A stretch of DNA of 64,000 nucleotides from JBCDBD01 sp039184335 (GCA_039184335.1 JBCDBD010000005.1:67981-131980), one strand, 5' to 3'. Shown: positions 1-8,519, counted from the stretch's first letter. The notes: generated by a model from the letters alone, not told the origin. Numbers and translations are program-made.

Positions 1-339
1 CTTTTCAAGGGCCTTCTTCAGGTCTTCCTTGACGATGGGCTTCAATAGATAATCCAATCCATTGTACTTGAAACCCCTTACGGCAAACTCATTATAAGCG
101 GTTGTAAAAATGACCGGAGGGTGCTCTTCCAGACCATCCAAGATATCAAAGCCGTAACCGTCATTCAACTGTATGTCTAAAAAAATAAGATCTGGTGCCT
201 TATTTTCCAAAAACCAGCGTGTACTGCTTTCTACAGAATTCAATTGTGCCACAATGGCGATATCAGGGGCTAACACACCCACCATTTTACCCAATCTTTT
301 GGCTGCGAATTCTTCATCTTCGACTATAATGGCTGTCAT
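1..339 (-). CDS. Response regulator, probably LytTR family (partial, C-terminus outside window)
   Basis: The first 113 residues of a two-component response regulator are present; the rest lies beyond the left edge. The start reads MTAIIVEDEEFAAKRLGKM, with the acidic pocket (EDEE), the phospho-acceptor Asp in LIFLDIQL, the Thr of VIFTTAYNEFA and the Lys of DYLLKPI. That is a complete receiver domain. A LytTR DNA-binding domain is expected after it, because the gene is paired with a LytS-type kinase and the end of the receiver matches that family, but this domain is not visible. Its ATG overlaps the TAA of the upstream kinase gene by one base (TAATG), which suggests coupled translation. The likely target is the repeat site at 1483-1511. 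Confidence 0.85.
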   Translation of the reverse strand, partial: MTAIIVEDEEFAAKRLGKMVGVLAPDIAIVAQLNSVESSTRWFLENKAPDLIFLDIQLNDGYGFDILDGLEEHPPVIFTTAYNEFAVRGFKYNGLDYLLKPIVKEDLKKALEK

Positions 340-1448
340 TACGAGATGGCTTTAAGGCTAGTCTTGATCGTATTTTTGCCCAATAGCGGAATGATGATTT
401 CAAAATAATCAGCTTCTTCCCTTACCAAAACTTGTTTGTTGGTATAAAAGGCATAACGTTCTTTGATGTTCTTTAACCCCAATCGTGTGGTAGCTTCTTT
501 AAGCGTTCTCTTTTGCAAATTATTTTTAATGGCCAAGGCATCGCTCTGTATTGAAGAAATGGTAATCTGTAAAGGTCTTTCCTTACTGTATAAATTGTGT
601 TTGAGCGCATTCTCCACCAACATTTGTAATGTAAGGGTAGGAATCAAATAGTGCTCAGAATTTACGTTGACATTCAACTCAATGCTTACTGCTTTCTTAT
701 GCCGAACATTCATCATAAAAATGAACGAATCCAAAAAGTTCAGTTCTTTTTGTAGCGATACCAAATCATGTTCCCTGTTGTCCAAAATATAACGATAGCT
801 ACTGGCCAAACGCGACACAAAATCTGAGGCAAGGTCACGATCTTCATACATCAACGAGGTCAGTGTATTTAAACTATTGAACAAAAAATGGGGACTGATC
901 TGATTCTTCAACGATGTGTATTGTGAAGCCAACATGTCTTTCTTCAAATTTTCCAGTTGCTTTTCCAATTTGTCTTGGCGATACATGGAGTAATGGAACA
1001 TATTGAAAAAAATTACAGTAAAACCCAATAATACCGCCCTTAAAAAGTCTGTGACAAATTGCACGGGCGGGTCTTCGCAGACGATTCCCATGATTTCCTT
1101 AAAGGGAAAAAGAGCCAAATAATAGACCAATGCAGATACTGGAACTATGACAGCCATTGTTATGCACACTATCCTTAAGCTGTTCTTTAGATCAAGCCCA
1201 TAATGCATCTTTTGCCTTTTTAGCAGATAATCATTGACTTCCCAAGTCAGCATAAAAAGAAAAAAAGCACTGATGTAATAAAAGAGCGATGTAGGGGAGA
1301 AGAAACGTTCCCCATCCATATTATCACGATCCATGGTCAATTTCACTAAAAAAAAGACCACGTTGACCACCATCCAACGAAACAAAAACTTACGAACATT
1401 TTTTTTTAGCACCACGACCTTACCGGTTTCAACTTTAAAGATACACAA
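339..1448 (-). CDS. Sensor histidine kinase, LytS/YehU type (His_kinase family)
   Basis: A membrane sensor kinase that would phosphorylate the response regulator encoded next to it. The N-terminal 155 residues hold about four hydrophobic segments (roughly 25-37, 52-70, 92-115 and 132-152). A short coiled coil follows, then the family box ISPHFLFNSLNTL with the phospho-accepting His near residue 187. The ATP-binding part shows LVENALKHN (N box) and GLKNIKERY near the end. It has no periplasmic sensor domain, so the signal is probably sensed in or near the membrane. The start is uncertain: the longest frame opens with TTG at 1448, GTG codons lie 11-12 codons downstream, and the first ATG (1373) falls inside the first membrane helix. 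It is divergent from a TonB receptor. Confidence 0.88.
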   Translation of the reverse strand: MCIFKVETGKVVVLKKNVRKFLFRWMVVNVVFFLVKLTMDRDNMDGERFFSPTSLFYYISAFFLFMLTWEVNDYLLKRQKMHYGLDLKNSLRIVCITMAVIVPVSALVYYLALFPFKEIMGIVCEDPPVQFVTDFLRAVLLGFTVIFFNMFHYSMYRQDKLEKQLENLKKDMLASQYTSLKNQISPHFLFNSLNTLTSLMYEDRDLASDFVSRLASSYRYILDNREHDLVSLQKELNFLDSFIFMMNVRHKKAVSIELNVNVNSEHYLIPTLTLQMLVENALKHNLYSKERPLQITISSIQSDALAIKNNLQKRTLKEATTRLGLKNIKERYAFYTNKQVLVREEADYFEIIIPLLGKNTIKTSLKAIS

Positions 1449-1482
1449 GTACCTGCAATCGCTATTGTAGGATTGATGCTAC

Positions 1483-1511
1483 TGTCAAAATTTTGACTGA
1501 ATTGTCAAAAT
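1483..1511. promoter_or_regulatory. Putative operator: TGTCAAAAT direct repeat and palindrome
   Basis: TGTCAAAAT occurs at 1483-1491 and again at 1503-1511, a spacing of 20 bp, and GTCAAAATTTTGAC at 1484-1497 is a perfect 14-bp palindrome. The site lies in the gap between the kinase gene and the TonB receptor, 35-63 bp upstream of the kinase start. Two direct repeats about two helical turns apart are the usual form of LytTR-regulator sites, so this is a good candidate for the binding site of the regulator at 1-339. The protein-DNA link is inferred. Confidence 0.5.
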
Positions 1512-1667
1512 CACCCCTTCAACAGTAAAAGTCCATTTTTAAGTTACAAGTCGCAATTAAAGACAACGATTGCCAGATTAAACCGTAATACTGCGATCAG
1601 GTCTTTTTCATATGTGTGACTTCAAATCTTTGCGACAACTTCGACCAAAATCCTATAAAAAAATAAC

Positions 1668-4055
1668 ATGAAAAAAATCACCCTTCTTTTTTTGACCCTA
1701 CTTGCACAACAAATTACCGCCCAAACGGGTACCCTTAAAGGAACAGTGATTGACAAACAATCAGAAAATCCTTTGGAAGGCGCGACGGTAGAACTGCTCA
1801 ATACCCAAATTGCCACCGGTGTGATTACCGACTTTGATGGCAAATTTATTTTGAAAGATGTTCCGGTCGGCAGGCAGACCATACGCATCAGTTTTATAGG
1901 ATACGAAAGTACGACCCTACCCAATATCATCGTCACTTCTGGAAAGGATGTGACGCTTACCATACCCCTCTTGGAATCTTTCGATCAACTGGACGAAATT
2001 GTGCTCACTATAGAAACCAATAAAGATAGACCCTTAAACAAGGCTGCCACGGTTTCGGCACGACAGTTTGGGATTGAGGAAGTGACCCGTTTTTCAGGTG
2101 GGCGTAGTGATGTTGGGCGCCTTGCTGCGAATTTTGCTGGGGTATCCACTCCCGATGATAGCCGTAACGATATTGTGGTGAGAGGCAATTCCCCTACTGG
2201 ATTATTGTGGCGTTTAGAGGGCATCCCCATTCCGAACCCTAACCATTTTGCAGCTTTTGGCACGACCGGTGGCCCTGTTTCGGCCATAAATCCCAACCTG
2301 TTGAAAAACTCTGACTTTATCACCTCAGCTTTTCCAGCAGAATATGGTAATGCCCTTGGGGGAGTGTTCGATCTTGGTTTTCGTACCGGTAATACAGATG
2401 ATTACGAATTTACAGCCCAAGCAGGGCTTTTCAGTGGTGTCGAAGCTAATGCTGAAGGACCTATGGGAAAGAACAATGGTTCCTTTTTACTGGCTGCAAG
2501 GTATTCGTTTGCTTCATTGGTAGGAGCAGGGGCAGGTGGAGCTTCTACGGCGGTTCCAGACTATACCGATATTTCTTTCAATGTCGATTTTGGAAAGGGC
2601 AATCTGGGTAATTTTTCCATTTTTGGCATTCTGGCCACTTCAAATATTGAATTTCTGGGAGATGATATCGAAGATACCGATTTGTTTGCCTCTGAAGATG
2701 AAGACCTTTTTGTTGATTCAAAAATTGGTGTTTTGGGCATCAAACATCGCCTTAATATCGGAAGCAATGCCTATTTGCGGACGATTGCCGGGGTTTCTGC
2801 GACACAAAGTCAGATCAATGCTGATCGTTTTATTGATAAAGATACTCCTGAAGAACGTTCCCTGCCTTATTTTGATACAGATGATATCGAGGGAAGGCTT
2901 ACCCTATCCACACTCTTCAATGCCAAAGTCAGCAATAAGGTAACCATAAGAACAGGGGTCTTGTTAGAAAATCTTATTGTGGAATCCTTGCTCCGTGATC
3001 GTGAAGAACAACCTGATAATGATGGAGATGGTGATCCTGACCTGGTTACCCTCAGAGACGTCGACGAATCGTTCGTAATGCTTCAACACTACCTTCAAGG
3101 AAGGTTTCGATTGACTGAAAAATTGACATTGAATACAGGACTGCACGGTCTGTACAGCTCTCTCAACGAACAGTATGTCTTTGAACCCCGTGTAGGGCTG
3201 AAATATGACATTTCGAATGCACAAAGCCTCAGTTTTGGATACGGTTTGCACCACCAAGCTGTTCAATTGCCCCTGCTTTTTCTTAATGAGAACATTAATG
3301 GTGAAGCGGTACAGACCAACCGTGACCTTGATTTTGTGCGCAGTGCCCATTATGTACTTGGTTATGATGTAAAACTGGCTCCCAGTTGGCGTGGTAAAGT
3401 CGAAGTGTACTATCAAGATATCAATAACGCGGCCGTAGAATCGTTCCCATCCAGTTACTCTTCTTTGACAGAAGGTGCCGATTTTGTTTTTGATACGGAT
3501 CGCGTATCACTGGTAAATGATGGAACTGGGTTCAACCAAGGGGTTGAGTTTACGCTTGAAAAATTTTTCAGTAAAGGATACTACGGTCTACTGACCGGTT
3601 CTTTTTTCGAGGGTAAATATGAGGGCAGTGACCGCATCGAGCGAAACACGCCCTTCAACAACGGTTATGTGATCAATTTTTTGACCGGAAGGGAATTCAT
3701 GTTGGGGGCGTCAAGTAGAAATGTGCTGTTTGTAGACACCAGGTTGGCCACATCGGGCGGACAATATTTTACCCCCATCGATTTAGAGGCTTCACAACAA
3801 GCAGGCTTTGAGGTTGAACAAGAAGATTTAGCTTTTAGTGAGCGCTTCGATAGCTACTTTCGCTGGGATATCAAGTTTGGTATTCGTATCAACAGCAAAA
3901 CCAAAAAACAATCGCACCAATTTTATCTCGATCTTCAAAACGTCACCAATAACGATAACATTTTCGTAAGACGTTATAACCGCCTTACAGCACAGGTAGA
4001 CGAAGTCAATCAAATTGGGTTCTTCCCAGATTTTGGGTACAAATTTCAGTTTTAA
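1668..4055 (+). CDS. TonB-dependent receptor with carboxypeptidase-like N-terminal domain
   Basis: An outer-membrane beta-barrel that would import an unknown ligand using TonB energy. It has a signal peptide (MKKITLLFLTLLAQQITAQ), then a carboxypeptidase-regulatory-like domain at about 20-105 (GTVIDKQSENPLEGATVEL), a plug domain at about 120-230 (DIVVRGNSPTGLLWRLEGI) and a barrel to the C-terminal Phe. At 795 residues it is shorter than SusC proteins, and no susD-like partner is next to it, so it is not a polysaccharide-utilisation pair. An SDR enzyme and a DUF1569 gene follow 11 bp and about 0.8 kb downstream on the same strand. It faces away from the LytS/LytTR pair, which may control it. 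The ligand cannot be read from the sequence. Confidence 0.9.
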   Translation: MKKITLLFLTLLAQQITAQTGTLKGTVIDKQSENPLEGATVELLNTQIATGVITDFDGKFILKDVPVGRQTIRISFIGYESTTLPNIIVTSGKDVTLTIPLLESFDQLDEIVLTIETNKDRPLNKAATVSARQFGIEEVTRFSGGRSDVGRLAANFAGVSTPDDSRNDIVVRGNSPTGLLWRLEGIPIPNPNHFAAFGTTGGPVSAINPNLLKNSDFITSAFPAEYGNALGGVFDLGFRTGNTDDYEFTAQAGLFSGVEANAEGPMGKNNGSFLLAARYSFASLVGAGAGGASTAVPDYTDISFNVDFGKGNLGNFSIFGILATSNIEFLGDDIEDTDLFASEDEDLFVDSKIGVLGIKHRLNIGSNAYLRTIAGVSATQSQINADRFIDKDTPEERSLPYFDTDDIEGRLTLSTLFNAKVSNKVTIRTGVLLENLIVESLLRDREEQPDNDGDGDPDLVTLRDVDESFVMLQHYLQGRFRLTEKLTLNTGLHGLYSSLNEQYVFEPRVGLKYDISNAQSLSFGYGLHHQAVQLPLLFLNENINGEAVQTNRDLDFVRSAHYVLGYDVKLAPSWRGKVEVYYQDINNAAVESFPSSYSSLTEGADFVFDTDRVSLVNDGTGFNQGVEFTLEKFFSKGYYGLLTGSFFEGKYEGSDRIERNTPFNNGYVINFLTGREFMLGASSRNVLFVDTRLATSGGQYFTPIDLEASQQAGFEVEQEDLAFSERFDSYFRWDIKFGIRINSKTKKQSHQFYLDLQNVTNNDNIFVRRYNRLTAQVDEVNQIGFFPDFGYKFQF

Positions 4056-4066
4056 AAACCCCTGAT

Positions 4067-4873
4067 ATGCAAATGACCCATCATTTCAAACAAAAATTAG
4101 TAGATCGGTACGGGCCATGGGCGTTGATTACCGGAGCATCTTCGGGTATCGGGAAGGAGTTGTCAAAACTGTTGGCCGAAGCGGGATTGCATCTCATTCT
4201 TAGTGGCCGGAACAAGACCGCACTTCAAGAACTGAGCGCAGAATTGGAAGATACCCATGGCATTGTCACCGACAGCATCGTAACCGATATCTCATCTGCT
4301 ACCAACATTATGAAACTTATTGATAGTTTGGGGGATTTGCCTATTGGACTTTTTGTGGCATCTGCTGGTTTTGGCACTTCAGGAGAATTCATTAAATCAA
4401 AACTCGACCGGGAAGTTGACATGCTTCAAGTAAACACCTTGGCCTTGATGATATTGACCCATCATTTTGCGCAAAGGTTTGCAGCACAAAAAAGAGGGGG
4501 TATCATTTTAATGAGTTCCATCGTTGGTTTTCAGGGTACGCCAAATGCGGCCCACTATGGAGCCACAAAAGCATATGTACAAGCATTGGGGGAAGGACTC
4601 TACTATGAGCTCAAAACCTATGGGGTAGATGTACTTGCAGCAGCTCCAGGGCCTGTACACAGTGGTTTTGCTAGGGTGGCGAATATGCAGATGGGCAATG
4701 CCCTTGAACCATCACAAGTTGGTCTGCCCATTCTCAAGGCCCTGGGTAAAAAGTCTACCGTATTTCCGGGCAATCTGACCAAAATCTTGATATTCGGCCT
4801 ACGCACCGTGCCCCGATGGGGAAAGATACGAATTATGAAGTTCGTCATGGGCGGAATGACCAAACACCAATAG
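4067..4873 (+). CDS. Short-chain dehydrogenase/reductase (SDR)
   Basis: A 268-residue NAD(P)-dependent oxidoreductase of the classical SDR type. The cofactor loop ITGASSGIGKEL is near residue 20, the NAG-equivalent segment is ASAGFGTSG, and the catalytic Ser and the Tyr/Lys pair are in MSSIVGFQG and YGATKAYVQ. An Arg (SGRNK) after the second strand suggests NADP preference. It resembles the DltE/YqjQ-like group, in which the substrate is usually unknown. The start 11 bp after the TonB receptor stop suggests one transcript. No neighbouring gene fixes the substrate. Confidence 0.88.
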   Translation: MQMTHHFKQKLVDRYGPWALITGASSGIGKELSKLLAEAGLHLILSGRNKTALQELSAELEDTHGIVTDSIVTDISSATNIMKLIDSLGDLPIGLFVASAGFGTSGEFIKSKLDREVDMLQVNTLALMILTHHFAQRFAAQKRGGIILMSSIVGFQGTPNAAHYGATKAYVQALGEGLYYELKTYGVDVLAAAPGPVHSGFARVANMQMGNALEPSQVGLPILKALGKKSTVFPGNLTKILIFGLRTVPRWGKIRIMKFVMGGMTKHQ

Positions 4874-4899
4874 CAATCGTAAAACCATCTATTTTGAGA

Positions 4900-5439
4900 A
4901 TGAAACTAATCTTAACGTCAGCGATCTTCCTTTTATCGATTGTGCTTTTATTTTTAGGCTTACAAAACCAACACGACAAAACTATGTTTTTAGCAAATAA
5001 ACTGACCGAACTCAAAGGGTATATGAAATATCGTGATTGTGTGAACATTGAAGTTTCAAAAGTGCCTGTAGCCTGGCATTTGGACCATAGTCTACGAACC
5101 ATCAACGAAATTTACAAGGCAGTCAAAAATTCAGACCCCGAACAGTATAGGAGCGATATAAACCTAGGCCGTTCCTTGGTACTGTTCACCAACAAAATAC
5201 CAAGAGGTAAGGCAAAAGCCCCTACAATCGTGGTACCGCCCGATACCATCTATACCGACAGCTTGCAGCTACACTTCAATGAAGCATGGACAACTATGAA
5301 AGCCTATGACTCATTGCCAAAGAAGGCCTTTTTTACACATCCCTATTTGGGGTTCCTCAAAAAAAGGACTGCGAAGCGCTTTATTGAGATACATACCGAG
5401 CACCATTTAAAGATTATAAGAGACATTCTTAAAGAATAA
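4900..5439 (+). CDS. DUF1569 (DinB-like fold) protein
   Basis: A 179-residue protein. The ATG at 4900 was chosen over an in-frame ATG at 4816 that overlaps the SDR gene, because it gives an N-terminal membrane or signal segment (ILTSAIFLLSIVLLFLG) followed by the conserved body. The pattern W-H-x-D-H (AWHLDHSL), KAFFTHPYLG and HTEHHLKIIRDIL fits DUF1569, a four-helix DinB-like family with His positions suited to metal binding. Its reaction is unknown. It sits 26 bp after the SDR gene and is probably co-transcribed with it. The N-terminal anchor is unusual for DinB-like proteins and suggests a membrane or periplasmic location. Confidence 0.7.
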   Translation: MKLILTSAIFLLSIVLLFLGLQNQHDKTMFLANKLTELKGYMKYRDCVNIEVSKVPVAWHLDHSLRTINEIYKAVKNSDPEQYRSDINLGRSLVLFTNKIPRGKAKAPTIVVPPDTIYTDSLQLHFNEAWTTMKAYDSLPKKAFFTHPYLGFLKKRTAKRFIEIHTEHHLKIIRDILKE

Positions 5440-5442
5440 AAA

Positions 5443-6123
5443 CTACTCCATAGATTCACAAGGTTCTATATATGCATCGATAATATCTTGGGTTATTGGC
5501 TTTAAGGTTTTTCCATTGGTTGGGTGTTTTCCACAAAAGTTAAAAAAAGTTATCCGATTGCCCGATCTATCATACCACAACATAGGATTACTGTCCTTAA
5601 AAAACGTAGTGGTATCACAAGGATAAATACGTCTCATGCTATCTATCGCATTCTTGTTCAAAACAGTTTCATTTGAAAGCCCCGAACATCGCGCCCTTTC
5701 GTAATGGTCTTCTACCCATAGCATACAATTTTTCTGATAATAATGGTATACAAAAAAAATAAGTCCTGCCAATAACACAGAATTGGTCGATAAGCTTAAC
5801 ATCAAACAGGTTCTACATTTCTTTATTCTCCTTTTGGCAACATCCCTTCTTAGGTAGTCATTATAGTCCTTATACCCAATATATTCACTTAGAACATTAA
5901 GGTTGATTTTGTTTGGCCTTTTCCGTTCTCTCATAATCCCCCGAACATAGCCATCATAGTATCTGATCAACGTCCTTTCCTTAATCTTTTCTCCAAAAGT
6001 CCTTTCAAGATAGCTTGAAAGACCGTATCCGGTTTTCTCATTCGACTCTTCCCCCGCCTTTTCAAATACCAAACCCATCAACTCTTGTATTGCCCTGTTT
6101 GATTTATCGGAAGTTGTCTTCAT
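5443..6123 (-). CDS. Membrane-anchored hypothetical protein, putative regulator
   Basis: Not a family I can name. The 226 residues split in three. About 1-100 is basic and helical (SSYLERTFGEKIKERTLIRY, then LNVLSEYIGYKDYNDYLRR) and could bind DNA. One membrane helix lies at about 106-128 after the basic RRIKKCR. The C-terminal 95 residues are probably periplasmic, with several Cys (near 133, 145, 170, 197 and 221) and the segments MLWYDRSGNRITFFNFC and GKHPTNGKTLKPITQ. Cytoplasmic DNA-binding plus an outside sensor in one chain would be a one-component membrane regulator. It is divergent from the lipoprotein/kinase/regulator genes and the ATGTCA repeats lie 45-83 bp upstream of its ATG, consistent with autoregulation. 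The function is inferred only. Confidence 0.6.
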   Translation of the reverse strand: MKTTSDKSNRAIQELMGLVFEKAGEESNEKTGYGLSSYLERTFGEKIKERTLIRYYDGYVRGIMRERKRPNKINLNVLSEYIGYKDYNDYLRRDVAKRRIKKCRTCLMLSLSTNSVLLAGLIFFVYHYYQKNCMLWVEDHYERARCSGLSNETVLNKNAIDSMRRIYPCDTTTFFKDSNPMLWYDRSGNRITFFNFCGKHPTNGKTLKPITQDIIDAYIEPCESME

Positions 6124-6167
6124 TAATTAATCAGTTTAAAATCAACTGAATACATTCTGCGCCGTTG

Positions 6168-6206
6168 ATGTCAAATTAATGTCAAAAAGATGTCAGTAAG
6201 ATGTCA
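6168..6206. repeat. Four ATGTCA repeats at exact 11-bp spacing (iteron-like operator)
   Basis: ATGTCA occurs at 6168, 6179, 6190 and 6201, each exactly 11 bp from the last, with similar A-rich fillers (AATTA, AAAAG, GTAAG, ACAAT). Such phasing places each copy on the same face of the helix, as for a protein that binds cooperatively. It lies between the 226-residue gene (minus) and the small lipoprotein gene (plus). The core TGTCAAA also appears in the site at 1483-1511 and once more at about 6438, 23 bp upstream of the lipoprotein ATG. Confidence 0.75.
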
Positions 6207-6460
6207 ACAATCATCAAGAATTATCTGTTTTACTTCATCTCCGATCAGCTTGAGCGATCAAAAGCTAACATAGCAAAACGCAAGTGATGGTTCTTGCGGG
6301 AACATGCAATATCAGTCCTGAAGTTTAAGGGAGGTAAGCCAAGGGCAGCGTATTCATTTCCACTTCCCCAACCATGTTTTTTAGGTCACTGAACCCCGTG
6401 GTGAATTCTGGGCAAAAGCCTGGATAGGGACCCTTTTGTCAAATTTTAAATCAAATTCTT
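6207..6460. other. Divergent intergenic region with possible coding debris
   Basis: No intact gene is seen. On the minus strand two frames stay open without any plausible start: 6438 to 6325 (reads PYPGFCPEFTTGFSD...) and 6385 to 6245 (reads GSGNEYAALGLPPLNFR..., ending AFDRSS). The peptides look protein-like, but the frames overlap and neither has an ATG at a sensible place, so this is either decayed coding DNA or a conserved intergenic element. The leader of the lipoprotein transcript must lie in this stretch; no clear TAnnTTTG promoter box was found. Confidence 0.3.
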
Positions 6461-6616
6461 ATGAAACGCATATCCTTATTGCTTTTAACAACTTTATTTA
6501 GCATGTCTTTATTTTCTTGTGCTAACGATTCCATTGCTGACACCGAATCACTTTTCGATGTACAATCAACAGAAGGCGACGATGGTGATACTGATGAAGA
6601 TCCCGACGACAACTAA
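6461..6616 (+). CDS. Small acidic lipoprotein (51 aa)
   Basis: A short gene. The product starts MKRISLLLLTTLFSMSLFSC, a lipoprotein signal with the lipobox LFSC, so the mature protein would be only about 32 residues, beginning at the Cys. The mature part has a short spacer (ANDSIADTESLFDVQST) and then a tail of almost only Asp, Glu, Gly, Thr and Pro (EGDDGDTDEDPDDN). No folded domain fits in this length; it may be an envelope signal, a cation-binding tether or a partner of the kinase. It lies 44 bp upstream of the TPR sensor kinase on the same strand, so the three genes probably form one transcript. I believe similar small lipoproteins occur upstream of such kinases in other flavobacteria but cannot check this here. 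Confidence 0.75.
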   Translation: MKRISLLLLTTLFSMSLFSCANDSIADTESLFDVQSTEGDDGDTDEDPDDN

Positions 6617-6660
6617 GATTTTTCTTAAATCATAGTGCAGTTTTTATTTACTTTAGAGGG

Positions 6661-8508
6661 ATGGAACCTAATCGTGTTTTATCCCTCTTTTTTCAAGTGA
6701 CCATTTATCTAGTCTCCTCTTATTCATATGCTTTCCCATATTCAGTACCAGTCAGGGATAATTTAATGAAAGAACGACAACCCCTATCAAAATTGGAGAA
6801 GCAAGTAAAGAGTTTTGCTTATCTCAAGCAATATGACAGTGCTATCGTATATGCCAAGAAAATGTTATTGCTTTCAAGCATGAAAGGAGACAGTATTTCA
6901 ATGGGCAAAGCCCATTTCAGGCTTGGTTTTTATCATAAGAAGTTAGACAGTAATGTGACTGCCTTTCGCCATTACAATTTATCGTACCAAATACATCGTT
7001 TTCTGGGGGACTCCATCTCAGCTGCCAGTAGACTAAACTCAATGGCAAACATTCAAAAAAAGCTCGGTGATTTTTCAGGCTGCAGGGTAACAGCTTTAGA
7101 CGCATTGGCACTCTACAAAGAGGTTTCAAATTTTGAAAGGCTATCAAGTATATACCATATCATCTCCGTTTCTTTAAAAGAAGAGAAAGGTTATAAAGAA
7201 AGTCTAAAATGGAATGATAGGTTGATAAACCTACTCAATGCCCACAAATCAAAAATTAATCCTGGGAGCAGCCTTGTCTATAAAAACTCACGTGCCAATA
7301 TTTTGGCAGAATTAAAAGATTACGAAACAAGCATTCAAATACTCCAAGACCTACTTGAAGACACAATGTTGGATGAAAACAGGAATGAGTATGCACGGGT
7401 GTTGGCAAACCTGGGACGAATCAAATGGATGCAAAATGCCAAAAACCATGAAAGTGAGGCCCTTATGTTAAAAGCCCTAGATATGAGAAAAAGCATAAAC
7501 TCCATTTCGGGCCTCATTGCAAGCAATGTTCATTTGACCAAATACTATCAAGAAAATAACCCAAAAAAAGCATTGGTCTTTGGCATGAATGCACTTGAAA
7601 ATGCCAAAAAGCTCAACAACCCAATCTCCATTTTAGAAGCTCTGGATTTGATTATTCCCCTAAAGACCAAACTGCAACTGCAACTTGGTGAGGAAGCTGC
7701 CCTATACTCAAAAACCCGAAATAAATTGGTAGAAACCCAACAAAGGGTGCGGGCCATTTATGCTACTACAAAATACGATAATGAACAGTTGGCCAAAGAA
7801 AATTTGATCCTTCAGGCTGAAACCGCAAAGAAAGACCGTGAAAATGCGATTTACCTATCAGCCATTATACTGTCAACAATGACCATTGCCTTTGTGGTCT
7901 ATTACAAAAACCAGCAGCAAAAAAAGGGAAAGGCAATGGCCGCCTATCAAACCGAAACTCGAATCTCAAAAAAAGTACATGACGAACTAGCCAATGATGT
8001 ATCGGGCATTATGGGGTACATAGAACGTACACGCGATACATTGCCAAAGTTAAAAATCAACTTGCTCAACCATTTGAATGATATTTATTTACGTACCCGA
8101 GACATCGCTACTGAAACATCGCGTATTGATTTTGGTAATTTCCCGAATGCCCTAAAAGACCTCATCTTACAGCACCAGACCCACCCCAACCAGGTCATTA
8201 CCAATTCTTGGAATATCATAGCCTGGAACGATATCCCCAACCATAAAAAAATGGCCATTTATAGGTCACTGCAAGAACTGTTGGTCAATACCAAAAAACA
8301 TGCCCAGGCCACACAAACTACCCTGGTATTCAAGGATAAAGGAAGAAAAAAGGAACTGGTATATACCGACAATGGTATTGGTTTTGACCCTAATCACAAA
8401 GTGCTCAGTGGCCTGAACAATGTGGAAACACGCATGCAGGGCATTGGGGGAACCTTTAGCTTTATATCCAACAAAGATGAAGGCTTTAAAGCCAGTATTA
8501 CCTTTTAA
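6661..8508 (+). CDS. TPR-containing sensor histidine kinase
   Basis: A 615-residue sensor kinase. The N-terminus is an export signal (about 1-25), followed by a periplasmic helical region of TPR type (about 40-345, for example HFRLGFYHKKLDSNVTAF and EYARVLANLGRIK), a coiled coil, and one membrane helix at about 397-416 (YLSAIILSTMTIAFVVYY). The cytoplasmic part has the H box ISKKVHDELANDVSG (His near 440) of the HisKA_3/NarX type and an ATPase domain with LQELLVNTKKHA, YTDNGIGFD and GLNNVETRMQGIGG. This layout is typical of Bacteroidetes kinases paired with a LuxR-like regulator, here the next gene, 11 bp downstream. The periplasmic repeats suggest it senses a protein or peptide, possibly the small lipoprotein upstream. 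Confidence 0.88.
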   Translation: MEPNRVLSLFFQVTIYLVSSYSYAFPYSVPVRDNLMKERQPLSKLEKQVKSFAYLKQYDSAIVYAKKMLLLSSMKGDSISMGKAHFRLGFYHKKLDSNVTAFRHYNLSYQIHRFLGDSISAASRLNSMANIQKKLGDFSGCRVTALDALALYKEVSNFERLSSIYHIISVSLKEEKGYKESLKWNDRLINLLNAHKSKINPGSSLVYKNSRANILAELKDYETSIQILQDLLEDTMLDENRNEYARVLANLGRIKWMQNAKNHESEALMLKALDMRKSINSISGLIASNVHLTKYYQENNPKKALVFGMNALENAKKLNNPISILEALDLIIPLKTKLQLQLGEEAALYSKTRNKLVETQQRVRAIYATTKYDNEQLAKENLILQAETAKKDRENAIYLSAIILSTMTIAFVVYYKNQQQKKGKAMAAYQTETRISKKVHDELANDVSGIMGYIERTRDTLPKLKINLLNHLNDIYLRTRDIATETSRIDFGNFPNALKDLILQHQTHPNQVITNSWNIIAWNDIPNHKKMAIYRSLQELLVNTKKHAQATQTTLVFKDKGRKKELVYTDNGIGFDPNHKVLSGLNNVETRMQGIGGTFSFISNKDEGFKASITF

Positions 8509-8519
8509 AATGCACCTTC

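Noticed and set aside
1622..1963. Minus-strand frame overlapping the start of the TonB receptor gene
   Set aside because: A shadow of the receptor gene in another frame; no domain and no promoter.
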